A stretch of DNA of 64,000 bases from Sphingomonas jejuensis (GCF_011927695.1 NZ_JAATJE010000001.1:868001-932000), one strand, 5' to 3'; shown: positions 15,649-25,900, numbered from the stretch's first letter. Notes: generated from the letters alone by a model not told the origin. Made by a program: numbers and translations.

Positions 15649-16779
15649 TCAGGCGTACCGGTCCGTGGCGCTTGGATAGTCGGGCTTGGTGGCCGGGATC
15701 ATGTTTTCGTCTGCGATGCCGACGAAATCATCGTCCCGGCCCGTTCGCGGCTCCTGCCGGTCAGCTTCTCCCGAACGCCGCACCCCGGCGACGAGCGCGG
15801 TCAGTGCCGCGGCCGCGCCACCGACCAGCGCCGCTGCGGCCCATGGGCGCATCTGCGCTTCAAGTGCGAGGCTGGTCTTGCGGACGTAGCCGCCTGCCTG
15901 CCCATGGACGTGCCCGTCCTCGCGCGCTTCGAAGAGGTTGTCGCTCATGCCCGGCCGCGGCGGCTTGTCCGTCTTCTGGAGCGGCTCGAACACGGCTTCC
16001 ATGAAGCGGTCGATCGTGCGCGGCATGGCGTTGCCAAGCTTGCTGACCAAGAGACCCTGGCCGCCGACGGTGAGTTCGCGCTTCTGGTTCTCCGCGGCGA
16101 AGCAGATCGCCTTGGCGACAAGTTCCGGGTCATAGACGATCGGCGGGATACGCGCGGGTTCGTCCATCTTGTTCCGGGCATGCTCCGGGTAGGGCGTGTC
16201 GATCCCGTTGGGCTTGATAAGCGTGACCGAGATCGGCGCCCCGTCCATCTCCAGTTCCATCCGCAGCGCATCCGTGAAGCCGCGAACGGCGTGCTTCATG
16301 CTGGAATACCCGCCCTGCAAGGGCACGGCGCGTTCCGAAAGCACGGAGCCAACGTTGATGATTGCGCCACCCTTGTCGCGCAATTGCCGGGCGGCTTCGA
16401 GCGAACCGGTAACGGTGCCGAAGAAGCCCACGTCGAACAGCCGGCGATACTCATCGATCGTCATGTCGGTCAGCCGCGCATAGGTGGCAGCGGCCGCATT
16501 GTTGACCCAGGTATCGAAACCGCCGAACGCCTCGACCGCGCGTTCGCTGATCCGGGCGGGGGCATCGTCGTCGGCGACGTCAACGGCCAGGTAGGCCGCC
16601 CGTCCGCCCCGAACGACGATCTGATGAACGGCCTCCTTCAGCGCCTCTTCATTGCGCGCGACGAGCAGGACCTTCGCCCCGACCTCCGCGGCGCGACGTG
16701 CGGTCGCCAGACCAATGCCGGACGATGCGCCGGTGATCACGATGCTTTGCTGGGCGAGGGGTTTCAGGGCCAGGGTCAT
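15649..16779 (-). CDS. Short-chain dehydrogenase/reductase with a C-terminal membrane segment
   Basis: The protein has 376 residues from the ATG at 16779, which has GGAGAG just upstream and begins immediately before the Rossmann fold. The SDR domain (about 10-250) has TGASSGIG for cofactor binding, the NNAAA motif, a catalytic Ser in the VGSVLSE segment and Tyr-x3-Lys in YSSMKHA. The cofactor is probably NADP(H), since ARNEE follows the second strand, but this is inference. A C-terminal extension holds a hydrophobic span (about 314-335) likely to anchor it in the membrane. The substrate is unknown. It is the last gene of the amn, DUF1697, SDR series. Confidence 0.85.
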   Translation of the reverse strand: MTLALKPLAQQSIVITGASSGIGLATARRAAEVGAKVLLVARNEEALKEAVHQIVVRGGRAAYLAVDVADDDAPARISERAVEAFGGFDTWVNNAAAATYARLTDMTIDEYRRLFDVGFFGTVTGSLEAARQLRDKGGAIINVGSVLSERAVPLQGGYSSMKHAVRGFTDALRMELEMDGAPISVTLIKPNGIDTPYPEHARNKMDEPARIPPIVYDPELVAKAICFAAENQKRELTVGGQGLLVSKLGNAMPRTIDRFMEAVFEPLQKTDKPPRPGMSDNLFEAREDGHVHGQAGGYVRKTSLALEAQMRPWAAAALVGGAAAALTALVAGVRRSGEADRQEPRTGRDDDFVGIADENMIPATKPDYPSATDRYA

Positions 16780-16863
16780 GATGCTCTCCGGATGCTGAGG
16801 TCGGGAGGGCAACGCATGGAGGAAGCGATGTTTCATCTGCCGGGAAGCCGACCGTCCGGTGCC

Positions 16864-17412
16864 TTACCCGGCTGGCTGGTCGTCTGCCCCGGACAGCATT
16901 GCTGCGGTGGCGCGGAGCGTGCGCAGATTGCGGGTGGTCCAGAGCCCCTGGGACGGCGCCATTGGCATCTTCGAGCGTCCGGCACCATCGCCGTAGAACA
17001 GCCAGAGCGCATCGCCACGGCGCGTCGCAACCTCGCGGCCCGACGCGCGGGCACGCACCACTGAGAGATCGTCGTCGGTCGCGGGCTGCTTGCCGATGGT
17101 GAGCATCACCAGGTTGGGGCTCTGTCGCCCTTCCTCCTCGAACGGGACGTCATCAAGGTAGCGTTGCCAGGCTGCCGCCGATCGCACCACCACGTCCACA
17201 TGGAAGCCAAAGCCATCGGCAATGGCGCGCTCAAGGTCGGCCGCGAGCGTATCGGCCGAGGCTTCACTTCGCAGCAGGATGTTGCCGCTGGCCAGATAGG
17301 ATCGAACGTCCGTGAAGCCGCGGGTGCCCAGATGCCGGCACAGGTCGGACATCCGGATGCTGCGGTTGCCGCCGACGTTGATGCCGCGCAGGAGCGCGAT
17401 AAAGGCGGTCAT
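16864..17412 (-). CDS. DUF1697 domain protein
   Basis: The protein has 182 residues. The family signature at the start, FIALLRGINVGG, and the SYLASGNILL segment place it in DUF1697. The family has a ferredoxin-like fold, is cytoplasmic and has no agreed function. The gene starts 22 bases after the AMP nucleosidase stop in the same direction, so the two are probably co-transcribed. No catalytic residues can be named. Confidence 0.85.
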   Translation of the reverse strand: MTAFIALLRGINVGGNRSIRMSDLCRHLGTRGFTDVRSYLASGNILLRSEASADTLAADLERAIADGFGFHVDVVVRSAAAWQRYLDDVPFEEEGRQSPNLVMLTIGKQPATDDDLSVVRARASGREVATRRGDALWLFYGDGAGRSKMPMAPSQGLWTTRNLRTLRATAAMLSGADDQPAG

Positions 17413-17434
17413 CGCAGCGCCGCAGCAGAAGCGA

Positions 17435-18901
17435 TCACCGGAACGGCGGCTCGTTGAACGCGCGGAGCTTGCGGCTGTGAAGGCGCTCTCCCTCGCGGCG
17501 CAACTCGGCGCAGGTCTCGATCCCGATCTGCATATGTTCGTTGATCGCGCGTTCGTAGAAGCGGTTGGCCTGACCCGGCAGCTTGATCTCGCCGTGGAGC
17601 GGCTTGTCGGAGACGCAGAGCAGGGTGCCGTAGGGCACGCGGAAGCGATAGCCTTGAGCCGCGATCGTCGCGGATTCCATGTCGATGCCGACCGCCCGAC
17701 TCTGCGAGAAGCGCAGCGCCGATTTCGAATAGGCGAGCTCCCAGTTGCGATCGTCCGTCGTCACGATGGTGCCGGTGCGCAGGCGGCGCTTCAGCTCGTC
17801 GCCCGACTGACCGGACACGGTCTCCGCCGCACGGGCCAGAGCCTGCTGGACCTCGGCGATCGCAGGAACCGGAATCTCCGGCGGGAGCACGGCGTCGAGC
17901 ACATGGTCGTCGCGCAGATAGGCGTGGGCGAGCACATAGTCGCCGATCCGCTGCGAGGGGCGCAGGCCGCCGCAATGCCCGATCATCAGCCAGGCGTCGG
18001 GCCGGGTGACGGCCAGATGATCGGTAATGGTCTTCGCATTGGAAGGACCCACGCCGATGTTGACGAGGCTGATGCCGGACCGGTCGGGGGCCATCAGGTG
18101 GTAGGCCGGCATCTGGTGGCGCCGCCATGCGCTATCCGTGATCACGCGTTCCGGATCCGCGTCCGCCGCGGTGAAGAACAGCCCGCCCGCCCCCGAGAGC
18201 GCCGTGTAGCGGCTGTCGGGCGCGCGCAGTTCGGCACAGGCCCAGCGGACGAATTCGTCGACATAGCGATGGTAGTTGGTGAACAGCACGTAGCGCTGAA
18301 CATGTTCGGCCGGAGCGCCGCTGTAGTGACGCAGCCGCGCAAGCGAGAAGTCGACGCGAAGCGCATCGAACAGCGCGAGCGGGAAGGGCGCCTCCGCATC
18401 GCCATAGGGAAGGCCGTCTGCGATCTCGTCGCCGATCGAGGCGAGTTCGGTCGCCGGGAACCAGCGCGCCAGCTCGGTCGGCGCGATGCCATCGAGCGTC
18501 AGGTCGTGGCCGGGCTCAAGCACGTAGGGAAAGGGGATCTCCTGGCGGGAGCGTCCCACCTCGACCGAAACGCCGTAGTCGTGGATCAGCGTGGCAAGCT
18601 GCTCCACCAGATAGCCGTGGAAAAGCCGAGGACGCGTGATGGTGGTGGCGTAGTTGCCAAGGTTCGACAGGCGTCCCCAGGCCCGCGGCGGCGGCGCACC
18701 CTCCGGCGGCGCGTGGTGGCTGATGCGCAGTTCCGGATAGGCGAAGCTGCCGTCCGTGCGGCGCGCCGGATCGGGCCGGGTTCCGTCCGCGGCGAAGGCG
18801 GCAACGGCGTCGCGCAGCGCTTCCACAGCGTTGTCATATTCGACGATCAGCGCGTCGACGCAGGCGGCGGCGGTCGCCTCGGCTTTGGACATCCGGTTCA
18901 T
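17435..18901 (-). CDS. amn: AMP nucleosidase
   Basis: The protein has 488 residues, the usual length. It hydrolyses AMP to adenine and ribose 5-phosphate, regulating the AMP pool. An N-terminal amn-specific domain (about 1-175) is followed by a nucleoside-phosphorylase-like catalytic domain (about 250-480) with SLVNIGVGPSNAKT, MIGHCGGLR and the substrate-site segment VGIDMESATIAAQGYRFRVPYG near the end of the fold. The ATG at 18901 is followed three codons later by another (MNRM); either could be used. A strong hairpin lies further upstream, ending the peroxiredoxin transcript. Confidence 0.92.
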   Translation of the reverse strand: MNRMSKAEATAAACVDALIVEYDNAVEALRDAVAAFAADGTRPDPARRTDGSFAYPELRISHHAPPEGAPPPRAWGRLSNLGNYATTITRPRLFHGYLVEQLATLIHDYGVSVEVGRSRQEIPFPYVLEPGHDLTLDGIAPTELARWFPATELASIGDEIADGLPYGDAEAPFPLALFDALRVDFSLARLRHYSGAPAEHVQRYVLFTNYHRYVDEFVRWACAELRAPDSRYTALSGAGGLFFTAADADPERVITDSAWRRHQMPAYHLMAPDRSGISLVNIGVGPSNAKTITDHLAVTRPDAWLMIGHCGGLRPSQRIGDYVLAHAYLRDDHVLDAVLPPEIPVPAIAEVQQALARAAETVSGQSGDELKRRLRTGTIVTTDDRNWELAYSKSALRFSQSRAVGIDMESATIAAQGYRFRVPYGTLLCVSDKPLHGEIKLPGQANRFYERAINEHMQIGIETCAELRREGERLHSRKLRAFNEPPFR

Positions 18902-18936
18902 GCCGGGGGCCTAGCCGGGGCGATCCGCGCCCACAA

Positions 18937-18968
18937 GCGGCCGGGCGCCCCAGGGACCGCCCGGCCGC
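18937..18968 (-). terminator. Hairpin after the peroxiredoxin gene
   Basis: An eleven-base-pair perfect GC stem (18937-18947 with 18958-18968) with a ten-base loop begins six bases after the peroxiredoxin stop on the minus strand. A short TTGTGG follows, so it is a plausible but not ideal intrinsic terminator. Confidence 0.55.
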
Positions 18969-18974
18969 AGCCCA

Positions 18975-19457
18975 TCAGAGCTGCTTCAGCAGGTAATCGG
19001 CGGAGCTCACCTCGTAGCCGCCCGGCTCCTCGACGTTCAGCTGCGTGACCATGCCGTCTTCGACCAGCATGGAAAAGCGCTGCCCGCGCGTGCCCATCCC
19101 GAACTTCGAGCCGTCAAATTCCAGCCCGACAGCGCGCGCGAATTCCCCGTTGCCGTCGGCGAGCATCGTGACCTTGTCCTTGGCATCGGACGCCTTGGCC
19201 CACGCGTCCAGGACGAAGGCGTCGGAGACCGACGTGCAGGCGACCTCGTCCACGCCCTTCGCCTTCAGTGCGTCAAGCTGCTCAACGAAGCCAGGCAGAT
19301 GCTTCACCGAACAGGTCGGCGTGAAGGCGCCGGGCACCGAGAAGAGCGCAACCGTCTTGTCGGCGAAATAGTCGTCGGTCGTCACCTGCTCCGGCCCGGC
19401 GTCGGACATGCGGGTGAAGGTCGTGGTCGGCAGCTTGTCACCGATCTTGATGGTCAT
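18975..19457 (-). CDS. Peroxiredoxin of the Prx5 type
   Basis: The protein has 160 residues from the ATG at 19457; longer in-frame starts would overlap the divergent YqgE-like gene and are rejected. The peroxidatic Cys49 lies in the PGAFTPTCS motif typical of the Prx5 group. Cys74, in the DEVACTSVSDAF segment, is the second conserved Cys of many bacterial Prx5 proteins. It reduces hydrogen peroxide and alkyl hydroperoxides, with glutathione or thioredoxin/glutaredoxin as reductant; a thioredoxin is encoded at 40421. It is divergent from the YqgE gene with 79 bases between the starts. Confidence 0.92.
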   Translation of the reverse strand: MTIKIGDKLPTTTFTRMSDAGPEQVTTDDYFADKTVALFSVPGAFTPTCSVKHLPGFVEQLDALKAKGVDEVACTSVSDAFVLDAWAKASDAKDKVTMLADGNGEFARAVGLEFDGSKFGMGTRGQRFSMLVEDGMVTQLNVEEPGGYEVSSADYLLKQL

Positions 19458-19536
19458 GGGCGGTCTCCTGTGAGGAGGCCGGCATGTGGTGCCGCCCCCG
19501 GGGTCGTCAAGCCGTCCGCCGCCCGCTACGCTCCCG

Positions 19537-20100
19537 ATGATGGAGCAGCCACCCTTCCTGACAGGCCAGATGCTGTTGGCGCTGCCGTCGATCGGCGATC
19601 CGCGCTTCGAACGGGCCGCCATCCTTATCTGCGGGCACGGGCCGGACGGTGCGCTGGGCATCGGCCTGGACAGCGTCGTGCCGAACCTGGGATTTCACCG
19701 GTTGGTCGAGCAGTTGGGCATCGATCCGGGCGTGGCGCCCGACGCGCCCGTCCACCGCGGCGGCCCGGTCGAGCCGGGACGGGGCTTTGTGGTTCACGGC
19801 CTCGACTGGGGCGGCGCGGACACGGTGGAGGTGGCGGGACGATATGCGCTGACCGGAACCATCGACGTGCTGCGCGCAATCTGCAGCGGCCGGGGCCCGA
19901 CGCGCTGGATCGCCGCGCTCGGCTATGCCGGATGGGACGGAGGGCAGCTGGAAGACGAGCTGACGGGGGCGGCCTGGTTCAGTACGCCCGCCACCGACAC
20001 GCTGCTGTTCGACACGGAAGCTGCAATCCGGTGGCGCGCGAGCTTCGAGGTGGCGGGCATCGACCCGCGCCTGCTCGCCGTCGGATCCGGCACGGCATGA
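19537..20100 (+). CDS. YqgE/AlgH family (UPF0301) protein
   Basis: The protein has 187 residues beginning MMEQPPFLTGQMLLALPSI, typical of the family. Further family features are the ILICGHGPDGALGIGLD segment (usually SHN or EHN in place of GHG), the GGPVEPGRGFVVH loop and the LGYAGWDGGQLEDEL motif. Function is uncertain; the family has been linked to alginate regulation in Pseudomonas by name only. It is cytoplasmic. It is divergent from the peroxiredoxin gene, so the two may share regulatory sequence in 19458-19536. Confidence 0.92.
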   Translation: MMEQPPFLTGQMLLALPSIGDPRFERAAILICGHGPDGALGIGLDSVVPNLGFHRLVEQLGIDPGVAPDAPVHRGGPVEPGRGFVVHGLDWGGADTVEVAGRYALTGTIDVLRAICSGRGPTRWIAALGYAGWDGGQLEDELTGAAWFSTPATDTLLFDTEAAIRWRASFEVAGIDPRLLAVGSGTA

Positions 20101-20260
20101 GGCCAAACGGTCACAGAAGTATCATCTAAGTCGCTATTTCGTCACAATAAATGCTGCTGAATGGGAGTTGATCGGGGCAACTTCTTCATCAACCCTGTGG
20201 GTCCGCCGCGTACCGAGTCGCGTCACGGGACGCGTCCCACGGCGGGTGAAGGGGTGTCCC

Positions 20261-21199
20261 ATGAACCGGATCGTGAAGCTTATCACGGCCAGCGGCGTCG
20301 CGCTGGCTGTTCCATCCGTTGCGTCTGCAGCCTGCTGCACTCCGCGCAGCACCGTTGCGGCCGAAATCAGGGCGCTGGACGTCATGCTCATGGCTTCTGC
20401 GCTTCGCTGCCGCCTCGACGGCGTCGATTTCGTGCAGGACTATAATCACTTCGTCCGGGTCAACCGTCCGGCGCTGACCGGGGCGGTGGACGACCTGAGG
20501 ATCCACTTCGACGAGGGCGACGGTTGGCGCCCCTCGCTCGAGCGGTTCGACCGCTATGTGACGGCCATCGCCAACGAGCATGGCCGTGCCCGCGACTACA
20601 GCTGCCGCGACCTTCGCCTCATCACCGAGGACGGCATCGATGCACGGGGCGATGCGCGGCGTCTGCTCGACCTGTCTCGCGCCGTTGGCGTGACGCCGCG
20701 CTTCACCGGCGGGGTGTGCGAGACCGGCGGCCGCGGCGATGGCTGGCGCACCCGCTGGGCGGCGTCGGCAGCCGCGTCGGAACGCGCGCCGGCCTTGCCG
20801 CCGGTCGTGACGAGCGTCGGCGGACCCGAGCCCGCTGCCGCAACCCCGCCCCAACCGGCGGTTGTCGAGGAGCCAGCCCTTGCGTCGCTGCCGGTCACGA
20901 AGGTCGCAGAAGCGCCCATTGCGGAGCCGCAGGCGTCGGACGCCCCGGAGCCCGTCGCCGTTGCGGCAGCGGCGCCCGAACCCGCAGCCCCGACGCTCCA
21001 GCCGGCGGTCGCCACCCGCGTCGAGCCGGTCGCGGCGGCGAGCGCGCCGACGCCGTCCGGGCGTGCTGCGACCTTTGACCTGGCAAGCGGCAGCCTGACC
21101 GTTCCCGAGGGCGGGGAGGTCGAGGTGGTCGTCACCGAAGGGCCCGAGCAGAACGGCGTTCGCAGCCGCACCTATCGCATCCGGCGGCCTGGCAGCTGA
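20261..21199 (+). CDS. Secreted protein of unknown function
   Basis: The protein has 312 residues from the ATG at 20261, which has AAGGGG six bases upstream. A signal peptide covers about 1-23 (SVASA before Ala-Cys-Cys). The N-terminal half (about 25-150) is helical, with Cys residues at the mature N-terminus and in ALRCRL, YSCRDL and GGVCET. Four or more cysteines in a periplasmic protein suggest disulfides. An Ala/Pro/Glu/Val-rich low-complexity region (about 165-275) follows, then a short beta-like tail ending TYRIRRPGS. I do not recognise a family. It is followed by the large inverted repeat before ahcY. Confidence 0.7.
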   Translation: MNRIVKLITASGVALAVPSVASAACCTPRSTVAAEIRALDVMLMASALRCRLDGVDFVQDYNHFVRVNRPALTGAVDDLRIHFDEGDGWRPSLERFDRYVTAIANEHGRARDYSCRDLRLITEDGIDARGDARRLLDLSRAVGVTPRFTGGVCETGGRGDGWRTRWAASAAASERAPALPPVVTSVGGPEPAAATPPQPAVVEEPALASLPVTKVAEAPIAEPQASDAPEPVAVAAAAPEPAAPTLQPAVATRVEPVAAASAPTPSGRAATFDLASGSLTVPEGGEVEVVVTEGPEQNGVRSRTYRIRRPGS

Positions 21200-21212
21200 A
21201 CGGCAGGCCGCG

Positions 21213-21254
21213 ACGCAACCCGGACATAAAGACATCTTTATGTCCGGGTTGCGT
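21213..21254. promoter_or_regulatory. Perfect 20-bp inverted repeat upstream of ahcY
   Basis: Positions 21213-21232 are exactly complementary to 21235-21254, with only two bases between. The inner part is AT-rich (CATAAAGA and its complement) inside GC-rich outer arms, and no T run follows. The inner palindrome looks like the operator of a homodimeric winged-helix regulator, of the size bound by ArsR-family proteins. SahR, an ArsR-family regulator, is known to control ahcY in several Proteobacteria; that this site is its operator is inference. As RNA it would be a long stem, so termination of the previous gene is an alternative role. It lies 56 bases before the ahcY start. Confidence 0.6.
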
Positions 21255-21310
21255 GCGTGGCCGGCGGCGGCTAACGCGGCGGCATCAATTCCAGCTGCCG
21301 GAGACGACCC

Positions 21311-22723
21311 GTGGCCACTGCCGCCAAGACGACGTTCGACGATCATGTGGTGAAGGATCTTTCGCTCGCCGATTTCGGCCGCAAGGAGATCGAGATCGCC
21401 GAGACCGAAATGCCGGGCCTGATGGCGCTGCGCGACGAGTTCGGCGAGGCCAAGCCGCTGAAGGGCGCGCGCATCACCGGATCGCTCCACATGACGATCC
21501 AGACCGCCGTGCTGATCGAGACGCTGACCGCGCTGGGTGCGGACGTGCGCTGGGCATCGTGCAACATCTATTCGACGCAGGACCATGCCGCCGCCGCCAT
21601 CGCCGCGACCGGCGTGCCGGTGTTCGCCATCAAGGGCGAGACGCTTGAGGAATATTGGGACTATGTCGTCCGCATCTTTGACTGGGGCCAGGACCAGACC
21701 TGCAACATGATCCTGGACGACGGCGGCGATGCCACGATGTTCGCGCTGTGGGGCGCGCGCGTGGAAGCCGGCGAAACGCTGTTCACGCCGACCAACGAGG
21801 AAGAAGAGGTCTTCGTCGCGACCCTTAACCGCTTCCTTCAGGAGCGGCCGGGCTACCTCACTAAGACGGTTGAGGCGATCAAGGGCGTGTCGGAGGAGAC
21901 CACCACGGGCGTCCACCGGCTGTATGAGCTCGCCAAGAAGGGCAAGCTCCCGTTCCCGGCGATCAACGTGAATGACAGCGTGACCAAGTCGAAGTTCGAC
22001 AACCTTTATGGCTGCAAGGAGTCGCTGGTCGACGCCATCCGCCGCGGAACCGACGTGATGCTGGCCGGCAAGGTCGCCGCGGTGGCCGGTTTCGGCGATG
22101 TCGGCAAGGGATCGGCCGCCTCGCTCCGCAACGGCGGCGCCCGCGTTCTGGTGACCGAGATCGACCCCATCTGCGCGCTGCAGGCGGCGATGGAAGGCTA
22201 TGAGGTCGTGACGATGGAAGAGGCGGCGACGCGCGCCGACATCTTCGTCACCGCGACCGGCAATGCCGACGTCATCACTGTCGACCACATGCGCGCGATG
22301 AAGAACATGGCGATCGTGTGCAACATCGGCCACTTCGACAGCGAGATCCAGATCGCCGGCCTGAACAACATGAAGTGGACCGAGATCAAGCCGCAGGTCG
22401 ACGAGGTCGAGTTCCCGGACGGCAAGAAGATCATCGTGCTGTCGAAGGGCCGCCTGGTGAACCTGGGCAATGCCACCGGCCATCCGAGCTTCGTGATGTC
22501 GTCCAGCTTCACCAACCAGGTGCTGGCGCAGATCGAGCTTTGGGCGAACGGCGCGAATTACAAGAACGACGTCTATGTGCTGCCGAAGCACCTGGACGAG
22601 AAGGTGGCCGCGCTGCACCTGGAAAAGCTGGGCGTGAAGCTGTCCAAGCTGACGCCCAAGCAGGCCGACTATATCGGCGTTCCGGTCGAGGGGCCGTTCA
22701 AGCCGGATCATTACCGGTATTGA
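21311..22723 (+). CDS. ahcY: Adenosylhomocysteinase
   Basis: The protein has 470 residues from a GTG start with GGAG upstream. It splits S-adenosylhomocysteine into adenosine and homocysteine, closing the methylation cycle. The substrate domain includes [15 protein letters not shown] and the [14 protein letters not shown] segment, and the NAD-binding motif is [12 protein letters not shown]. The bacterial form carries an insertion around [17 protein letters not shown]. The C-terminus FKPDHYRY is the conserved end that closes over NAD. The upstream inverted repeat is a likely control element. A hairpin follows eight bases after the stop. Confidence 0.97.
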   Translation: MATAAKTTFDDHVVKDLSLADFGRKEIEIAETEMPGLMALRDEFGEAKPLKGARITGSLHMTIQTAVLIETLTALGADVRWASCNIYSTQDHAAAAIAATGVPVFAIKGETLEEYWDYVVRIFDWGQDQTCNMILDDGGDATMFALWGARVEAGETLFTPTNEEEEVFVATLNRFLQERPGYLTKTVEAIKGVSEETTTGVHRLYELAKKGKLPFPAINVNDSVTKSKFDNLYGCKESLVDAIRRGTDVMLAGKVAAVAGFGDVGKGSAASLRNGGARVLVTEIDPICALQAAMEGYEVVTMEEAATRADIFVTATGNADVITVDHMRAMKNMAIVCNIGHFDSEIQIAGLNNMKWTEIKPQVDEVEFPDGKKIIVLSKGRLVNLGNATGHPSFVMSSSFTNQVLAQIELWANGANYKNDVYVLPKHLDEKVAALHLEKLGVKLSKLTPKQADYIGVPVEGPFKPDHYRY

Positions 22724-22731
22724 TCGCGCCG

Positions 22732-22762
22732 TGGCGGTGAGCGAAGACCTCGCTCACCGCCA
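22732..22762 (+). terminator. Hairpin after ahcY
   Basis: A 13-base-pair perfect stem (22732-22744 with 22750-22762) with a five-base loop starts eight bases after the ahcY stop. No T run follows, but its length and place make it the likely end of the ahcY transcript. Confidence 0.6.
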
Positions 22763-22904
22763 GCCAATGACACATATTTGCAACAGTGCTTCGAATTCGG
22801 GCCGGTTGATCGTCGTTGGCCGACAATTCCTTGCCGCACCTGCAGGTGATAGGCACGGAACCCTTCGGATCTGCGCTTCGACGTAGCGCTGAAGGGAGTT
22901 CGAC

Positions 22905-25900
22905 ATGATTATAAGCCGTACCCTTGCGGGAAGCGTCTCGCTGCTCACCCTCGCTTTTGCCTGTGCGCCGCTCTCGGCGCAGGCAACGGGTGCCGCGGCA
23001 ACCCAGGATTGCAGCGCGATCGCCGATCCGACGTTGCGCACCGCCTGTGAGCAGGGACCCTCAAGCGAAGTCGCCGGCGCGCAGACGATTCCGGGCGCCG
23101 ATGATGAGGCGTCGGAAGAGATCATCATTACCGGCAGCCGCATCCGGCAGACCGAGTTCGATGCGCCCAATCCAGTGGTCTCGCTGGACAGCGCGAACAT
23201 TCAGAACGCAGGCACGACAAACCTCACCAACTTCCTCCAGGATATCCCTGCGCTCGTCGGGTCGTCCGGGTCGCTCGACGCGTCGGGATCGGCAGCCGGC
23301 ATCGGCGGCGTTGGTCTCAATCTTCTCAACCTGCGCAACCTCGGTGTCGATCGCACGCTCGTGCTCGTTGACGGGCGCCGCCATGTTGCCGCGGTGCCGG
23401 GATCGTCCTCCGTCGACGTGAACACCTTCCCGGTGGACTTGATCGAGCGGGTGGACGTTCTGACGGGCGCCGCGTCGGCCATTTACGGTGCCGACGCCGT
23501 GACGGGTGTCGTGAACTTCGTCCTTCGCCGCGACTTCGAGGGCGTGCAGGCGCGTCTTCAGGCAGGCACGCCCGCGGAAGGCGATGCGACCGCCTATCTG
23601 GGTTCGCTGCTGGTCGGCAAGAATTTCGCGGATGGCCGGGGCAACATCGCCGTCGCGCTGGAATATGGCAACGAGCAGGCGTTGCTCCCCCAGGATCGCC
23701 GCCGTTTCCAGCCCGAGAACTTCCGCGGTTTCTACCGCAACTTGGCCGACCGGAATGACGATCCGAACGTGCCCGACTTCCTGCCGTTTGCAGATATCCG
23801 TTATTTCGATTCCAATCCGAACGGCGCGATCGACGTGGACCTGGATTTCGCGCCCGACTTCGTCGGCGATGGCAGCGTCTTCGATCCCGGCGAGTATGTC
23901 CCGGACATCTATCAGGTTGGCGGCAGCGGCACGCCGGTTGCGACCTATGGCGGCGAACTGATCCCGAACGTCGAGCGTTATGTCGCCAACGTGCTTCTGA
24001 ACTACGAGTTCAGCGACACCGTGCGGGCTTATGCGCAGGGCAAGTACGCGCGCGTCGACAGCAAGTCCTTTGGTCAGCCGACATTCGACTTCACGTTGCT
24101 GGTGCCGCTCGACAACGCCTATCTGCCGGCCAATGTGCGCGACGCCGCCTTTGCCGAGAACGGCGATTTCGGCGTGCTCGTCAATCGCGACAATCTGGAC
24201 CTCGGCCGCCGCGGTGAGCGCAACCGGCGTGAAACCTACCGCGCGGTGGCTGGGATCGTCGCCGATCTGAACGACAGCACCGAAGTCGAGCTGAGCTACG
24301 TCTACGGCAGGTCGGACGTGAATTCGTTCCAGACCAACGGCCGCTACAATGACCGCTTCTTCGCCGCGATCGATGCCGTCCGCGATCCGGCGACCGGCAA
24401 CATCGTGTGCCGGTCCAGCATCGCTCCCGCGACGCAGAGCAACCAGCCTTTCTACAATTTCCAGGGAGCTCCGTTCGACTTCGCTGGCCAGCCGTTGAGC
24501 TTCACGCCGGGTGCGAACAGCGGCTGCGTTCCGTTCAACCTGTTCAGCCAGGATCAGAGCCAGGGCGCGTTGGACTTCATCCGCGTGGATGCCAATGATC
24601 GCTCGCGCCTGCAGCAGCATGTCGCGACGATCGCCATGAACGGTGATCTCGGCGACACGGTGCGCCTGTGGGGCGGGCCGTTCTCCTACGCGCTCGGTGC
24701 CGAATATTGACACGAGCGGTCCGAGAGCAATCCGGACCCGGTCAACACCACGGGGCTTACCTTCGGCAACGCGCTGTTCCCCGAGACCGGTTCTTTCGAC
24801 GTGTGGGAGGCCTTTGGTGAGGCGCGTCTCCCCATCATCCAGGATCGTCCGTTCGCCTATGATCTGACGATCAGCGGTGCGGCCCGCGTGTCGACCTATT
24901 CCACCATCGGTCAGACCTTCACCTATCAGGGTAGCCTCAACTACGCTCCCGTGCGGGATATCCGGTTCCGCGGAACCTACGCAGAGGCGGTGCGCGCGCC
25001 AAACATCGGCGAACTGTTCGGCCCGCAGAACCAGACCTTCCTGTTTGTGGATGACCCCTGCAGCCAGGATAACCTGAACAACGGCACGGACTTTCGTGTG
25101 GCGAACTGCGCGGCGTTGCTGGGATCGCTGGGTCTGTCGCCAGAGCAGATCCAAGGCTTCGATGGAGCGACCAGCGCGTCCATTCCAGGCGTGGCCGGCG
25201 GCAACCGAAACCTGACCGAGGAAACGGCCCGCACCTTCACGGCCGGCGTGGTCCTGCAGCCTCGTTTCATCCCCGGCTTCTCGCTTTCTGTGGACTTCTA
25301 CGACGTGCGCATCCGCGACGCGGTCTCGACACCGTCGCTCCAGGTCGTCGCGGACCTGTGCGTTGACCAGCCGACGCTGGACAACGTCTTCTGCGCAGCG
25401 ATCGATCGCAACCCGGCAAGCGTGACTGCCGCCCCCGGCGTGGTGAATGGCTTCCGGCTGCAGCCGCAGAACGTCGCCGAGTTCGCGACACGCGGCATCG
25501 ACATGGTGCTGAACTACCGCGTCGAGCCGGGTGATCTCGGGCTGTTCAACTTCCGGCTTACCGGCAACTACCTCGATCGCCTGACCTTCATTCCGACGCC
25601 GGGCGGCGATGTTGTCGACTCCAAGGGCACGGCCATCCCGGCGCCCGAGTGGCAGGCGAGCTTCGACCTCACTTATGCAAAGGACAATTTCGGCCTGAAC
25701 TACGGCGTGAACTACTATAGCGGAGTGCTTCGCACGACCAACGAGTTGATCGCGGCCCAGCCAGACCGCTTCCCGGAAGAGTTCATCTACTTTAAGGATC
25801 GCTGGGTTCACGAGATCCAGGCTTCGATCGCCATCGACGAGGGCTTCACCTTCTACGGCGGTGTGAACAACCTGTTCAATCAGACGCCGGACGTTGGCAG

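Noticed and set aside
21200-21310. A SAM/SAH riboswitch upstream of ahcY
   Set aside because: I looked because SAH-sensing RNAs occur in front of ahcY, but the region is dominated by a single perfect hairpin without the pseudoknot partners or conserved loops of those classes.
20189-22711. An 840-codon minus-strand frame opposite the secreted unknown and ahcY
   Set aside because: It spans two plus-strand genes and the inverted repeat, with no family resemblance.
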